Origin: Dendrophyllia cribrosa
Taxonomy: Eukaryota > Cnidaria > Anthozoa > Scleractinia > Dendrophylliidae
Direction of reading: 5' to 3'
Assembly: GCA_024195265.1 (NCBI GenBank)
Contig: JAJLRJ010000009.1
Span: forward strand, 3,770,291 to 3,834,290
Length of the DNA: 64,000 bases
Shown here in pieces: positions 45,135 through 56,827 of this stretch; the first letter of the stretch is position 1, and each line of letters starts with the position of its first letter. The translations under genes were made by a program, and so were the position numbers. The notes beneath the pieces were generated by a model that did no database searches, was not told the DNA's origin, and saw only the letters and a program-made list of their open reading frames with translations.

Positions 45135-46099
45135 ATGAAGTTTGCAACAAGAGTAAGTAGTCTCCAATTTTAATTTTAGGCTCAGTTAACTTTATCCATA
45201 TGATTTTATTATTTTATTTTATCATCACCGTCATTACGTTAGCCCAGAATACAACGTATAAAAATTACGACCGTGATTTGTCGATTGACAGTTAAAATAT
45301 TGTTCATTTAAGATTTAGTTTAGGTCAATTGATTTTGCTGGATAAACGCGTTACTAAGCAAACCAAAGCAACAGTCTGTTAGATCGGCAAAAAAAGGTGA
45401 ACAGTACTTAAATCACTTTTCTACAACTGTTTTTTTAATGATTCTTGACAACTTTTGATGTTCAGTAAAAAGTCGTACTTTTTGCTTCAGGGCTAATTTC
45501 TTGCAAGATAAAAGTATAAATAGTTTCAAATGAAAAAGTTTAGGAAATGACGCTTTTCGCGAGCACACCTTTGCGACAAATTATGGTCATCAAATGTAAA
45601 TATGGACTTATAAAGAAACGATATAACGAATTTTATATTTTAATGTTGTTCAAAACAGATGGTTTTATCTCTAATTGTTGTCTTGAGCTGCTCCGGCCTG
45701 GGTTTTACCAAATCATTTTTCCTGGAGATGTCATTTCTTCGCAGCCGCGCCTTGAATCATCAGTCACGTGACCATGAGTCCCAGCCACAAGGCGATTCCT
45801 TTCGACCGAAGGAGAACATTAACCAAGAGAATGAGGTCACAATTGGCGCAACTGGGTTTCACAACCAAGCAAATGCACATAATCGCACTGCCAGGGACGC
45901 TAGTCACCCGTGCTATTCACGCATTGTAAGAAAGTGGGATTCTTGTAGAAATTGTTGGGTGAATGAGACCGAGTGTATAAGTAATCACGTCGCATGTTAT
46001 AAAGAGCAATCCTTGTGTGAAACAGTGTTAGGCTATCGACAAGCCATGTTCATTTCAAAATGTACTGCGTTGCAGATAGATTGTCGGTGTAAAGCGTAA
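45135..46099 (+). CDS. B3: secreted nine-cysteine furin-processed precursor, two coding exons
   Basis: Function not recognised. Exon 1 is 45135-45152 (MKFATR) with a GTAAGT donor. Exon 2 is 45659-46099, after a CAAAACAG acceptor in phase 0, opening MVLSLIVVLSCSGLGFTKS. The product is 152 residues: signal peptide, pro-region, AHNRTARD junction with a furin-type RTAR, and a 67-residue mature part ending DCRCKA. It follows the B pattern (C-x10-C-x9-C-x6-C-x6-C-x14-C-x6-C-x-C) with one extra cysteine two residues after the second (CRNCWVNE). That gives nine cysteines, an odd number that could leave one free or allow a covalent dimer. Closest to B2, with which it is divergently arranged. Confidence 0.87.
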
Positions 46100-47136
46100 A
46101 TGGTAAACTAAAAATAAGAAAAATATATATTCCCTAAAGCAAGTAAAATAAAAAGGAAAGTAAAAGAGAAGGCGATTACTTCACGATCGCTTTGTTACTG
46201 CCATAAATTGTCAAGACTGAATTATAAACAGTATAAAGCTGGCAACGGATAGCAAGTTAGAAACAATCGTAGAGACTAGAAATTTCAATAGAGTTGATTT
46301 ACATGTGTATACTTGTAACGTGTATTACAATAAAAGCTGAGTATTAAGCAGATGTATGCTATAGCGCTGTGTTTGTAGAATTTTCTACCTACAATTATCA
46401 ATCCAAGTGAAACGGAATATGCTAACCCTTTAAAACCTAATAATTCTCATGACCTCTCTGACGGGTTAAGCATTGATATTAGGAGAAATTTGATACTGAT
46501 CACTATTAGGGCTTAAAGGGTTAATAGTCAGAGTATGCCTACTGACAATCATATGAATTACATCTGACCTGCATCTTTATGGGTTCCTCGTGTGATGATT
46601 CATTTGGAAGTAAGAAGCTGAATATTTACTATCAATGAGCAATATTTGTCCTCGACAAATATCGATCCAAACAGTGCTGTCTAATGCACAAGTCAATTGA
46701 AACTCCCAGTACCCGCCAGGCCAGTAGGAACGAATTTGAAAGTGAGAGGGCACGATCGACTGTTGTCGGCCGAGACCCCTTCAATATTTTCGACGGTTAA
46801 GTGGCAGTCTTCTTTTTTTTTAATTTTCACCCGAAAAGTGGGGGGGGGGGGGGGGGGGGGGGGCACGGGCCTACCCGGCCCCCCTACTCCTACGGGCCTG
46901 CCCGCTTCCTAGATCAGGGATGACCGAGGCATAGCAGAGATAACTTGATCAGCTAATTTTTACTGGCTTGTTGTACACCGGTAGGCCGCGGGGAAAACAC
47001 CAGTTGTCGCTTACTCGCCTAGTGGTCGGGGAATGTGTGGGGCATTTACCTATTAACGCTTTATTCTGCCTTGTCCCCAGTTTGTCGGTTAGGCGCGAAA
47101 AACTTGTCAACTGTTTGATTTTATCAGAAGACTTAT
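46100..47136. other. 3' flank of B3 and gene-free interval
   Basis: AATAAA at 46329-46334 is the likely B3 poly(A) signal. A 24-G homopolymer lies at 46840-46863. No gene is recognised. Confidence 0.55.
46840..46863. repeat. Poly-G homopolymer (24 G)
   Basis: An uninterrupted G run. A poly-glycine frame across it is an artefact. Confidence 0.85.
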
Positions 47137-47460
47137 ATGTAAAAACAATCTGCAAATATTAAAGAAGCGGACTACATTAAAAGTAAGTTAACTACAACGA
47201 CACCTCTTCTTGTGGACTTACACCTCCGCGTACCAAATTGCAGTCCCAGTAATTGTTTCCCTATTCTGGTCCCCATACCCATACCCACCACCTTGACGAT
47301 ATAACCAGTATAACAAGCCACATAGTTCATGGTAACTATCAAACGTTTTTAATCCCACCTAAGAAAAGGGGGGGGGGGGGCGTAGCTAGATCTCAATTCT
47401 AAAGCCCGTACCCCTCATTGCATGTGTAAAAGTAAACCTTTCATATGCGGATAGAGACAT
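47137..47460 (+). repeat. Copy of the 38940-39260 block
   Basis: Diverged duplicate in the same orientation, broken at its right end by the LINE insertion. Confidence 0.6.
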
Positions 47461-48103
47461 TTTTTTTTTACACCAATATGTAGTACATATAACACTACTA
47501 TTCTAATACTTATATGCATACCAACACGAAAAAAAAATAAATAAATAAGTACTTACACTAACCTACATTACAATACAATACCATAACAAAAGCCTACTAT
47601 GTAGATGAATAAAGACTTAAGAAATTATATTTTAATTTATTACAAAGATATAATGCTTTGCCATTTCTGATAATGAACTAACTCTTTATTATTTTTCTTA
47701 GCTATAAATAATTCTACTTGTTGCGTGTTTTGTATTTTGGCTTTGAGTAACGCCAGGCTTGGTTTAATATTTTTGAAACGACAATAGTAAATGATTTGTT
47801 TTCCCATAATAATAAGATGGTTTAGTAGCCTGTTGTCTGGAGCATTGCTGTAATAACCGAATATGATTACCTTGAGGTCAATGCCGGTTTTCTACTTCTA
47901 TATTACTTTGGTTTAGCCAAGCCGATACCGATCGCCAAAATTCTTGTGCATAGCTACAATAAAAAAATAAATGTTCAAGGGATTCTTCGTGATCGTGGCA
48001 GAATGTACACATGGGAGAGGCAACGAGTTTCATTTTAAAAAGGATTTTATTAGTGTACAGAATGCGATTCAAGATTTTGTATTGAAAAACTCTGGTGCTG
48101 GTG
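47461..48103 (-). mobile_element. 5'-truncated L1-clade LINE with target-site duplication
   Basis: TGCGGATAGAGACAT occurs at 47446-47460 and again at 48104-48118, exactly flanking the element. A poly-A tail (poly-T on the plus strand) sits at its 3' end. On the minus strand it encodes the ORF2 C-terminus. First comes RVFQYKILNRILYTNKILF with the zinc-binding MCTFCHDHEESLEHLFFYC motif (C-x2-C-x7-H-x4-C, the zf-RVT domain). Then, after one frameshift near 47880, an LLNHLIIMGKQIIYYCRFKN...KPSLALLKAK tail ends at about 47648. Reverse transcriptase and endonuclease domains are missing. Confidence 0.88.
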
Positions 48104-48398
48104 TGCGGATAGAGACATGCTTCCCAAAGGAAGCCTAGTTTTCAGTAGTGTTAATACGCTTTCAGTTTCTTATGAGTGAGCGAGCAGAGTGGATGGCCGA
48201 AGTTGTCGTCGCCTGTGAATAGGCTCCTTTTTGGGGGGTTTTGAGTTCAAAGAGCGGGGACTGGAAAGGGGCCAGGGGGTGGCGGAGACTGCGGTATATA
48301 TATATTTTTTGATGCCGCTGATGCATGATACCAGAGATATGGAGAATCAGTAAATAACATGTTAAAATTCACTCTTGTGTGGTAAATACTTAGATAAA
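48104..48398. other. Interval between LINE and A3
   Basis: No gene is seen. It includes the A3 3' flank. Confidence 0.4.
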
Positions 48399-48404
48399 TT
48401 TATT
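48399..48404 (-). other. Probable poly(A) signal of A3
   Basis: AATAAA on the minus strand about 60 bases beyond the stop codon, near sequence shared with the 3'UTRs of the other family A genes (ATTCATTTGTGAACTT). Confidence 0.5.
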
Positions 48405-48463
48405 ACCCCTAACTGATAAGTTCACAAATGAATGTGTTCATTATTCCATTTCACGGTATCATT

Positions 48464-50327
48464 TCATTTCATGCATCTACAACCTTTGTTAATAACAAAT
48501 GACTTTTGATCTGTATGTGAATATATCAGAACCTTGATAGGCTCACAGAGTGCTGCACCGTATTTCTCAATCGTTGAAAAGCATCCAATGTTAGCGCTTA
48601 TAGGACAAGTGTATGAATAAACAACGAATCCATCTATTATTATGCCTTTCTTTGTTCCTTCGCAAGGGTTGTAAGAATCTTTTCTGTGAGTTCTGAGTTT
48701 CCTTTCCAATACTTTCTTTATATCCGGGATTAATCCTTTATAACTCTCTATAATTGAATTCCCGAGAGTCTGTTCGGGCACCTGATTCTTGCTTTGAAGT
48801 ATAAAAGCGCCACGTGACTGAGGGCGACCATACACGGTGGAAATGACACAGTTCAACACTGCCAACGAGAAAACGATTTTCTGAGAAAGAAAAATTCAAA
48901 ATTACACAGCTGCAGTTCAGTGAAATACATTACATACAAATGAATTATTCCTAAATAATTTACTAAATGCTGAAATAACATTAGTATCATCCACCAATAT
49001 ATTTTGAATATTTCACTTTTAAGGCGTTCGTTTAAAAGAAAGGTATAACGCTGACAAAGATTTTGCAGCAGAAATGTTCGCTGTTTTTAGTTCGATAATG
49101 AAAAAATAAATTCCATCATTTATTTGTTCAACGACAATTTCCTACCCTCCTGATAACTTAGTATTTCTATTTGATGTTGCAGAGCAAATCGTGATCTGTT
49201 GTAGCCCATTTTGGAAATGAAAATGTGAGAAATGTGTCAAATCATCTTATACTGTATTTGTAATCTTAGTTAACCCTCGGACGTACAGGGGGGGGGAGGT
49301 CCTTGCCACCTCCCTCCCTCCGTAAGGTTTTTCTCCAATATTTTCAAGACCATTTCAGATTAGCACATGCCGTTTTCAGTAGCTGTTCATTTATCCTTAA
49401 GACACATTTTGGTAAAGTTTGGCGACAACCGGTTGCTATGGTAACGAGATATGACGTCATAAGTAACATGTTGTCACCCCATTTTTGAAGAAAAATGTGT
49501 GTTTTTCACCTTTTCTCAGCGAGAAAACATATAAAATGCTACCAAAAGCATCAAAATGTTTAATTGCATGTTATTTTGCAACTCTAGCAAACAATATTTG
49601 CAATTTCCACATTTTCCCGATAAATTTGAATTTTTAGTAAAATCCAAGAGGGCGGCCACCTTGGCGGCCATTTTGGATGACGTCACGGACCCCCAGCAGC
49701 GCCACAACTCATAATATTTACCTTATCTTGTAGAGCACATCACGGGCTATCTATTAGATGTAAAATATTTCCGAAATATTGCATCATCGGGTATAAGTTT
49801 GCGTGTACGTCCGAGGGTTAATATTAAGAAGGTATTATTTTTTTTGTTTTATTGTAGTCTAGTACACGACCCCTCAAGCATGTTAATTGCTTTGTTATTG
49901 ATCGTGTTTAAACAAAGGATCTACTACTACTACTACTACTACTACTGAGAACTTGAAAAAAGTTAGGCTAAGTTTTTTTCAAGTTGTGATGCAATTGATT
50001 CAGACCTAGCCCGTCATGACTCGAGACACTCATAGACAGTTTTGATGCACTATGTGTTAATATACAGTGGAACCCCGCTTTACGGACACCCGCTTAATAC
50101 GGACAACTAGCTGTATCACAAAACTGGACCATCATTTTTCGGTTTCTGTTATTACAAACTCATTTTGTTGATTTTGAAATGACACCAAATACTCGTGGTA
50201 CTGCCCCGGCCTTTATCTAAAACTTAACTCAATCTCTACTCAAACACAACTCAACTACTAACTCAATCATTAGTTTTTTACGACTACAGGCAAGCTAATA
50301 ACTCACTTTCGCTGTCTGAAAATTCAT
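48464..50327 (-). CDS. A3: secreted six-cysteine furin-processed precursor, two coding exons
   Basis: Function not recognised. Exon 1 is 50327-50307 (MNFQTAK) with a GTGAGT donor, in a context (AAGGATGAA...GTGAGTTATTA) shared with A2. Exon 2 is 48880-48464, after a TCTTTCTCAG acceptor in phase 0, opening KIVFSLAVLNCVISTVYG. The product is 145 residues: signal peptide, a pro-region rich in Gln/Lys, a minimal furin-type RTHR, then a mature part of 72 residues with the family A cysteine spacing, ending GCRCMK. It is most similar to A1. The 1426-bp intron is enlarged by a TTAA-flanked MITE. Confidence 0.87.
48881..50306 (-). other. Intron of A3
   Basis: Bounded by GTGAGT and TTTCTCAG on the minus strand. 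Contains the 544-bp MITE, an ACT microsatellite (about 49923-49946), and near 50065-50105 a CAGTGGAACCCCGC / ACGGACACCCGCTTAATACGG stretch that resembles a pogo-like MITE end. Confidence 0.75.
49274..49817. mobile_element. piggyBac-type MITE, CCCTCGGACGTACA termini
   Basis: CCCTCGGACGTACA and its inverse (TGTACGTCCGAGGG) bound 544 bp, flanked by TTAA at 49270-49273 and 49818-49821. The CCC-type end and TTAA target are classic for piggyBac. No transposase. Confidence 0.9.
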
Positions 50328-50449
50328 CCTTTAGCGCTGTTCACTTGTCCGAATCCACTCGGGTTGTTGCAAGACCTGCAGTTTGGTATTTATCAGAATT
50401 AGAAACTGGAAAACTGCTGCATCATTACCTACATTTAACATCTCACTCC

Positions 50450-50600
50450 CAGAGTCAATTATGGTGACAAGTAGTGAAGTTCTAACTTTTGAGTCTGTGG
50501 ACGAAATCTTATCGTGTGACCATTCAAATAAAACTTCTTCAGAAATTCTTTCTTCAGAAATTCTTTCTTTTTTTATATTTTACAAAATGAAATTGGAGAG
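50450..50600 (-). repeat. Inverted copy of the GGTCACAC module upstream of A3
   Basis: Reverse complement of the block found at 11.86-12.01 kb and, in tandem, at 35.2-35.5 kb. Relative to A3 it has the same orientation as the 35.2-kb array has to A2, about 120-270 bases upstream of the start codon. Confidence 0.6.
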
Positions 50601-50879
50601 TTTTCTTGAATTTTAATTTTTGGCACTCGTAGAAGTTTGACAAGGTAAATCAGGTTCTGATAGTTTGGCCTTACCTAATTAATGTCAAGGAAATTTAATC
50701 CAATAACTTTTTTTTCTTATAGCTTTGGAGGCTTGGAGTTATCTGCTTTAACGGTTGCCTTAAACAAGACTTTATACTTTTTTTGTGTGTACATTATTGT
50801 GACTGTGATCTCGTGTTTTTAAATAAATATGATAATGATGATGATGATGTGCACGTAGCCCGTTCTAGAATACCCCATG

Positions 50880-51010
50880 GCCACCCACACTAACGGAAGT
50901 TTTTGGCAGTTTCCTGCTTATTTTTAACTCGATTTGTTCACCGGCAGCTTCCTGCTAATTTTAACTCGACTTGTTCACCGGCTGTACACTGCTAAGATGA
51001 GGAACAGACT
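50880..51010 (-). repeat. Promoter-like block upstream of A3
   Basis: ACCCACACTAACGGAAGTTT followed by two copies of a TTTTAACTCGA-TTGTTCACCGGC unit, the inverse of the blocks before B4 and B5 and in the 34.8-kb arm. Confidence 0.55.
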
Positions 51011-52142
51011 AATCACACGTGCAAGATAACGTCATTGAACAGGGAACCCAACAAGGAAAACGCTTGGAAAGTGTTGTACTGTATTTCCATATCATTTTAG
51101 TGCTTTTAAAGGAAACTATGTGAAAGCTCATACAGTAAGAGTCTTTCGGTTCGTTTTGCTTATTCCTTTCCGAAAATCCTAGCTGACCTCACTTAGTACC
51201 CAAAACGACATGTTTTTTCCCTCCGAAAATAAAAGCCGTTACATTTACCGATGTTACGAAGTTTGAGGCGACATTTTAATAAAGAAAACTCTAATTTTTC
51301 GTTTAATTAATTCAGTACGCATTTTAAGATGACTAGGGCCTTGAATTCCAAACAGCTTTTCCATCGAAACGTTTCGTTGTTTCCTCCTGATCGAAAAAGA
51401 TCTGATCCCCAGTTCGACTTTTAAAACACAAATATTCGATTGATCAAAGACAATCATATTCCCGCATAAGCTATCACTTTTGTGGATATTTTCGCCTGCC
51501 ATTCTGCAATGCAGGTTGTCATTAATTGTCAAGAATTCGGGGCTTCATGTTGTTTGCAAACTTTCATGGGAGTTAGGGAAGCAATTACTAATCATAAAGC
51601 TAATAGATTTTAACTATATGTTTCTTTTTGTAACTTTATTATTCCATGTATCGTGTTCGTAGTAAATGTGGGTTTTATTAAGCCAAGCGTCTTTTATTTG
51701 AGTTTCTAATCTCCCCACGCATATCATTCTATTTTCGTCTTTTATTAGTTTTAGTTCATTCGGTGTTCATTATTCAGTAGAAATATGCCTGCGGTGTTTG
51801 TTTGTTTTTCAACCTGTTTGTAGATATTGCATAATCTGTATAATGAGAAATATAATATAATATAACATAATACATAATCTACGGAAAAAAGGTTTGATAA
51901 TTTGCTTCTAATTTCTTCCTAGGAGGATTAATATTCTCACTTTCCCAAATATCGGATTTCTGAACGTGTTTCTATATCCTTCGGTTAAAATTTTTTCCGA
52001 CTGTGCTTGAAAAAATCGTTGTTTCCCCGTTAGTACATATGATAACATTGGCAAAGAACAACACCGAAGAAAGTACAATTTATAAGTTTATCAATTTATC
52101 ACCTAATGATTATTTCTGCTAGCCTATTTGTTATATAATTCC
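51011..52142. other. Gene-free interval
   Basis: Parts (about 51490-52060) are diverged copies of 61650-62990 (TGCCTG...TTTGAAGATATTGCATAATCTG). No gene is supported. Confidence 0.5.
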
Positions 52143-53653
52143 TATAATATACGCTGTTTTCTAAAAACTTTTGTCAATGGTCATATTATGATAATTACTG
52201 ATAAATCTTATCAGATTACAATTGCGCCGATCCATTTCAACATCAGCAAACGTCTTGCAAAAACAAAAAATCTCTGAGACATTTTCCCCGCTTTAAGAAT
52301 AAATTAAGTAAAAGATAATAACAATAGTTTTGAAAGGGTTAACACCAAGCTAACATTAAGTCAATTAAGATGGCCCTCTATGAAGTAAATTTTTATATAA
52401 ATGGTATCAACACTTATGTTATTGAAGACATAACGTTTTGTCAGTGTAGAGCTCGAGAACGTAAATCGTTTTGAGCCAAAAATATGACTTTAGAAACGTA
52501 GAAGTTACAGTACAGATTTCAACCAAGAGGTTGAAACCAGCATTAACAGCTGAGATAGAAGTACAAAAACCTTCCTCCTTTAAAATTATCTTATTGTTGC
52601 TTTCGGTGGAAGTAAAGGTACACTAACAGCATTATATTTAGCTTTCCAACTTATAAAATTGCTTATTTATAATAGACGTGTATTTTTATTTCTGTTTTGT
52701 AAAAGTGCAACATAAAATAAATAATCGGAACAAAACTTTTGGTTCGCATATATTTATATCAACTTTTTTTCATACGCATTGTTGTGACGTCGCTTTGTAA
52801 AAAGCTGCTGTAAAAACCACAGCCACGCGACTGTTGCGCATCACTTCATTAATGCGCACACGCATACTTAAATTTGCCTCTTCCACGCATCACGGGGGTG
52901 TTAAGCTGGAAATGTGGCCTATTCTATTTTAGGACAGATAAAGACGGAAATAAATTTGACCGTATCATTCCAAAAAAGTGCGTGTGTGCATGAAGGTAAT
53001 AAAAGAGTTAAATCTCTGAAATCAAGTGATGGCACAAAATTGTTTAATATGTACCTACAGAACTTTGCTTTTGCAGATATTATCAGAGTATAGAGTTTAT
53101 AATTAATGATATTTTTTATTTTGATGGTAATAAACTCGCATATTTCATGATTGCAGCAAGCTAAAGATCATGGTTTTTTATATTTCTGTTGCGAGTAAAA
53201 GGGGAGTTTGAACTGAGAAGGGCGAGAAGGCGGAAGAAAACATTAAACTCTACTTTCACCAACATATCTACGCAATAGCTGATATGACGCAATAACTCTC
53301 AGCCTTCATGGTGGTCTATTTTGGTGTCCATCTATTAATTATTAACATTAAATTCTGATTTGAAACTTGTTTGAATCGTCAACTACTCTTTTTTGCTCTA
53401 ACTTTCTCAACATTTTAATTGATGGAAATTTTAACGAGATTTTTCCCAAAACTGTTCAAAATTAGCGCAGAAATAATATTTAACGAGAGAGCGTCCTTGA
53501 AATTGATTATTACACGTGTGATTGGTGTGTATTTCACCTAAGCAATGTGCGGGTGGTGAACAAATCAAGTTAAAAATAGGAGAGAACCAGATTAAACTTC
53601 CGTTCATGTTCCAGTTTCCTTATAGCATTACTGAATTAATTAGGATAGAAAAG

Positions 53654-53660
53654 TATAAAA
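53654..53660 (+). promoter_or_regulatory. TATA box of B4
   Basis: TATAAAA within GAAAAGTATAAAAATCTGG. About 95 bases downstream is a good donor (AAAGGTAAGC, about 53742-53751), so the first exon is probably a non-coding leader spliced to TTACAG at 53880. Confidence 0.7.
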
Positions 53661-53943
53661 ATCTGGTTCAAGGCGACTGCAAGCTATTAAGAGTTCAAGC
53701 CTGCAAGATAAACCTACTTGACTTGAATTTACTTGACTACAAAGGTAAGCAAAGACCTCATCATTACAGCAAAGTTGCCTAAGAAAAGATTTGCAATGCT
53801 AAGGATTTTGTAAAACAGTTACTGATAAAAAAACTATTGATTATATAACTATTGATTATTGATTGATCAAAATATTACAGGTCTTCAAACTCTCAGAGTA
53901 CGTACAATCCTTCAGAAAAGTTAACTTCAAACAGAATTGCAAT

Positions 53944-54902
53944 ATGAATTTTTCAGTGAAAGTAAGTTTAAAATACTACAACAGAGTGATTTGAAAGTGT
54001 CTTATCGCTCGTATATATGATCAATAGTAATAGAAGAAGTCTTAAACCCTGGTAATTATTTTTGCCAATACTCTAAGCCAAAAATCCTTCATTTTAATGT
54101 AATTTGCGTCTACCTTGCAATCCATTTGGTTTAGAAGCAGTCAGTTGGGTCAATTAGTCAAACTAGCCTGAACAGGTAGTTGGAAAATAGAACGGTTTTT
54201 AATAGTCGTCCTGCTAAAATATTGCCAACACTCCACCGGTTTCATATTAATAACCATTACAAATTTTCCAAGATTCCTTTGTCATTTAATTCCCATGAGA
54301 GACTTGGTACAAAGAAAAAAAAAACGTACCAATTAATCTAGTACTATAGACGTCTGACAGAAAGCTTTAGTACCATAATTATTAGAATTTTGAATTAATA
54401 GTTGGTAGTAGAATCCCGGTCAGTATTCCTTATTTTGATTCAATTCCTTGGCTGTTTGTTTCAACAGATGGTTTTATCTCTAATTGTCGTCTTGAGCTGC
54501 CTCAACCTGAGTTTTACCAAACCTCTTTCTCAAGAGGTGCCATCGTTTCGCAACCAGGCCTTCAATCAGCAATCACGTGACCAAGGGTCCCAACCAAAGG
54601 AGAGCATTAGCCAAGAGAGTCATGCCATAGGTGGTGCAGATGGGTTTTTTGACAGGCCAGTTGCACATAATCGCACTACCAGAGACGTTGATCAACCTTG
54701 CTTTTCACGAACCGTGAGAGTGTTCGATTGGTGTAGAAATGACTTCGTTAACCATGTACAGTGTTTAAGTAGACATGTTTCCTGCTATCAAGCGATTTCT
54801 AATCATCATTACCCCAAGTGTGAAACAGTGTACGGCTTCCTGAAGGCCAAGTTCATCTCAAAATGTTCTAGCTTACCAATAGGCTGCCAATGTGCTGCCT
54901 GA
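53944..54902 (+). CDS. B4: secreted eight-cysteine furin-processed precursor, two coding exons plus a 5'UTR exon
   Basis: Function not recognised. The first coding exon (53881-53961, ATG at 53944, MNFSVK) lies between an AATATTACAG acceptor and a GTAAGT donor. A non-coding leader exon just below the TATA box is inferred. The second coding exon starts at 54468 after TTTCAACAG and opens MVLSLIVVLSCLNLSFTKP. The product is 150 residues: signal peptide, pro-region, AHNRTTRD junction (sequon overlapping the furin-type RTTR), then a 72-residue mature part. Its eight cysteines are spaced C-x10-C-x9-C-x6-C-x11-C-x14-C-x6-C-x-C, ending GCQCAA. The upstream in-frame ATG at 54402 lies in the intron and is not the start. 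It differs from B5 at one residue (Phe in GFLKAK). The poly(A) signal is at 55091-55096. Confidence 0.9.
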
Positions 54903-55359
54903 ATCTATTTATTTCATTTAACATAGGAAATAACATAAATTTTTTGTCTAAAAACAAAATATTTTTATAAGTATACGATTAACATTTGTACTTGAAAAAA
55001 AAAACCACAAGTTGTTTGAAATTTTTTTGAACTGTACAATTTGTAAACAGCTGGTCTGTTTTGATGATACATGTGAAAATAACCAAAGAAAATAAACGTG
55101 TTACGATATGATAGAAGAGAGTGTGGATTGATTTTTACAGTCATACGAAAATAATTTACTTGAATTTCTTTCCTATCCTTTCTGTGCAGAGAGAGAGAGA
55201 GACTGACTTACTTGTCATTAAAAAAGTTACTATCTTAGAGCCCTTTTCAATTAAGTGTCCAAAGTAATTTCGCTATTGCTTTGGTTTTGTATTGCTAAAC
55301 TTCAAGCCATGTTACGCGAAGCAAATGTTTCTTGCGACTTGCAAAGCAACGCTGAAGAG

Positions 55360-56150
55360 AGGCATTGCGAAACAAGTTGCAGATTACACGTTACACGCGC
55401 GCAACTCATATCGCAACACTGAAGAGAGCATTGCGAAACAAGTTACAGATTACATGTTACACGCGCGCAACTCATATCGCAACACTGAAGAGAGCATTGC
55501 GAAACAAGTTACAGATTACATGTTACACGCGCGCATCTCATATCGCAACACTGAAGAGAGCATTGCGAAACAAGTTACAGATTACATGTTACACGCTCGC
55601 AACTCATATCGCAACACTGAAGAGAGCATTGCGAAACAAGTTACAGATTACATGTTACACGCGCGCAACTCATATCGAAACACTGAATAAAGCATTGCGA
55701 AACAAGTTACAGATTACATGTTACACGCGCGCAACATATATCGCAACACTGAAGAGAGCAATGCGAAACAAGTTGCAGATTCATGTTACACGCGCGCAAC
55801 TCATATCGCAACACTGAAGAAAGCATTGCGAAACAAGTTACAGATTACATGTTACACGCGCGCAACTCATATCGCAACACTGAAGAGAGCATTGCGAAAC
55901 AAGTTGCAGATTACATGTTACACGCGCACAACTCATATCGCAACACTGAAGAGAGCATTGCGAAACAGGTTGCAGATTACACGTTACACGCGCGCAACTT
56001 ATATCGCAACGCCGAAGAGAGCATTGTGAAACAAGTTACACATTACATGTTACACGCGCGCAACTCATATCGCAACACTGAAGGGAGCATTGCGAAACAA
56101 GTTACAGATTACTTGTTACACGCGCGCAACTTATATCGCAACACTGCGAA
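55360..56150. repeat. 66-bp minisatellite, about 12 units
   Basis: Head-to-tail units of 66 bp (start ATTGCGAAACAAGTTACAGA; includes ACACGCGCGCAACTCATATC) differ by a few bases each. One unit carries a small deletion (near 55783) and one a stop (near 55687). Because 66 is a multiple of three, two frames stay open over several units. This is a DNA-repeat effect, not evidence for a protein. Confidence 0.92.
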
Positions 56151-56369
56151 AAGTAGTGAACTGTTCTGCAACTCGCAACGCTATTCTTAGTTGCGAGACA
56201 AGTTGCGAAGAAAGGGTGTTACAAGCGCAATTTTATCCGAAACTTGTCTCGGAAAGACCCTCGCAAGAAAAAATTGCTTTGTGTAACAGCATCCTTAGGG
56301 CGCTTAAAGTCTACCATTTCTAAGAAAAAGGCCGGCCAGACGGGTCAGTTAGTAGAAGGCTTAGGCTTA

Positions 56370-56570
56370 GCTCCTCCCCCATTTCACACCTTTTGGGTGT
56401 GAAATGCAAATTAAGGGGTCTTTTAGTCAAAACGTAGTTAACTTGCGCGTCCCTTAAATATAATTTGCTCCAAAAATTTAATTAAACCAAGATTTTACCT
56501 AAGCAAAAAAGAAATAGAAGTTCATAAAAGCTTCCAAATTGTGTTAGCAATGATCTCAGTAATGACGCAT
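56370..56570 (+). repeat. Third copy of the 30.5/34.5-kb block
   Basis: CATTTCACACCTTTTGGGTGTG, then GATTTTACCTAAGCAAAA as at 34.48-34.64 kb. No gene is present. Confidence 0.6.
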
Positions 56571-56827
56571 GTTATTTGTCAGTTGTTTATGCTTCAGTGG
56601 TTGATTGACGACTGGAGGTGAAAATATGGTCAGGCCAGGGTCCTTTTATACCGTAAAATTTCCTATAATATGCGCTGTTTTTTATTTAATTTGATTAAAT
56701 TTGTCAATGGTCATATTATGATAATTACTGCATAAATCCCATCAGATTACAATTGCGCCGATCCATTTCAACATCAGCAAACGTCTTGCAAAAACAAAAA
56801 AGCTCTCAGACATTTTCCTCGCTTTAA

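Larger units (their letters stand above)
52143..56330 (+). repeat. Tandem duplication, copy 1 (contains B4)
   Basis: Collinear with about 56660-60600. Starts near GTCAATGGTCATATTATGAT and ends in the minisatellite. Copy 1 has a longer minisatellite and lacks the MITE of copy 2. Confidence 0.85.

Noticed and set aside
54402..54467. Upstream in-frame ATG giving a 166-residue version of B4 (and the same for B5 at 59419)
   Set aside because: This stretch is the end of the intron with a TTTCAACAG acceptor. The other family members lack the extra residues, and the MNFSVK exon supplies the start.
55292..56190. Overlapping open frames of 103-150 residues with a repeated 22-residue unit
   Set aside because: They come from the 66-bp minisatellite; several frames are open at once, and units with deletions or stops break each of them.
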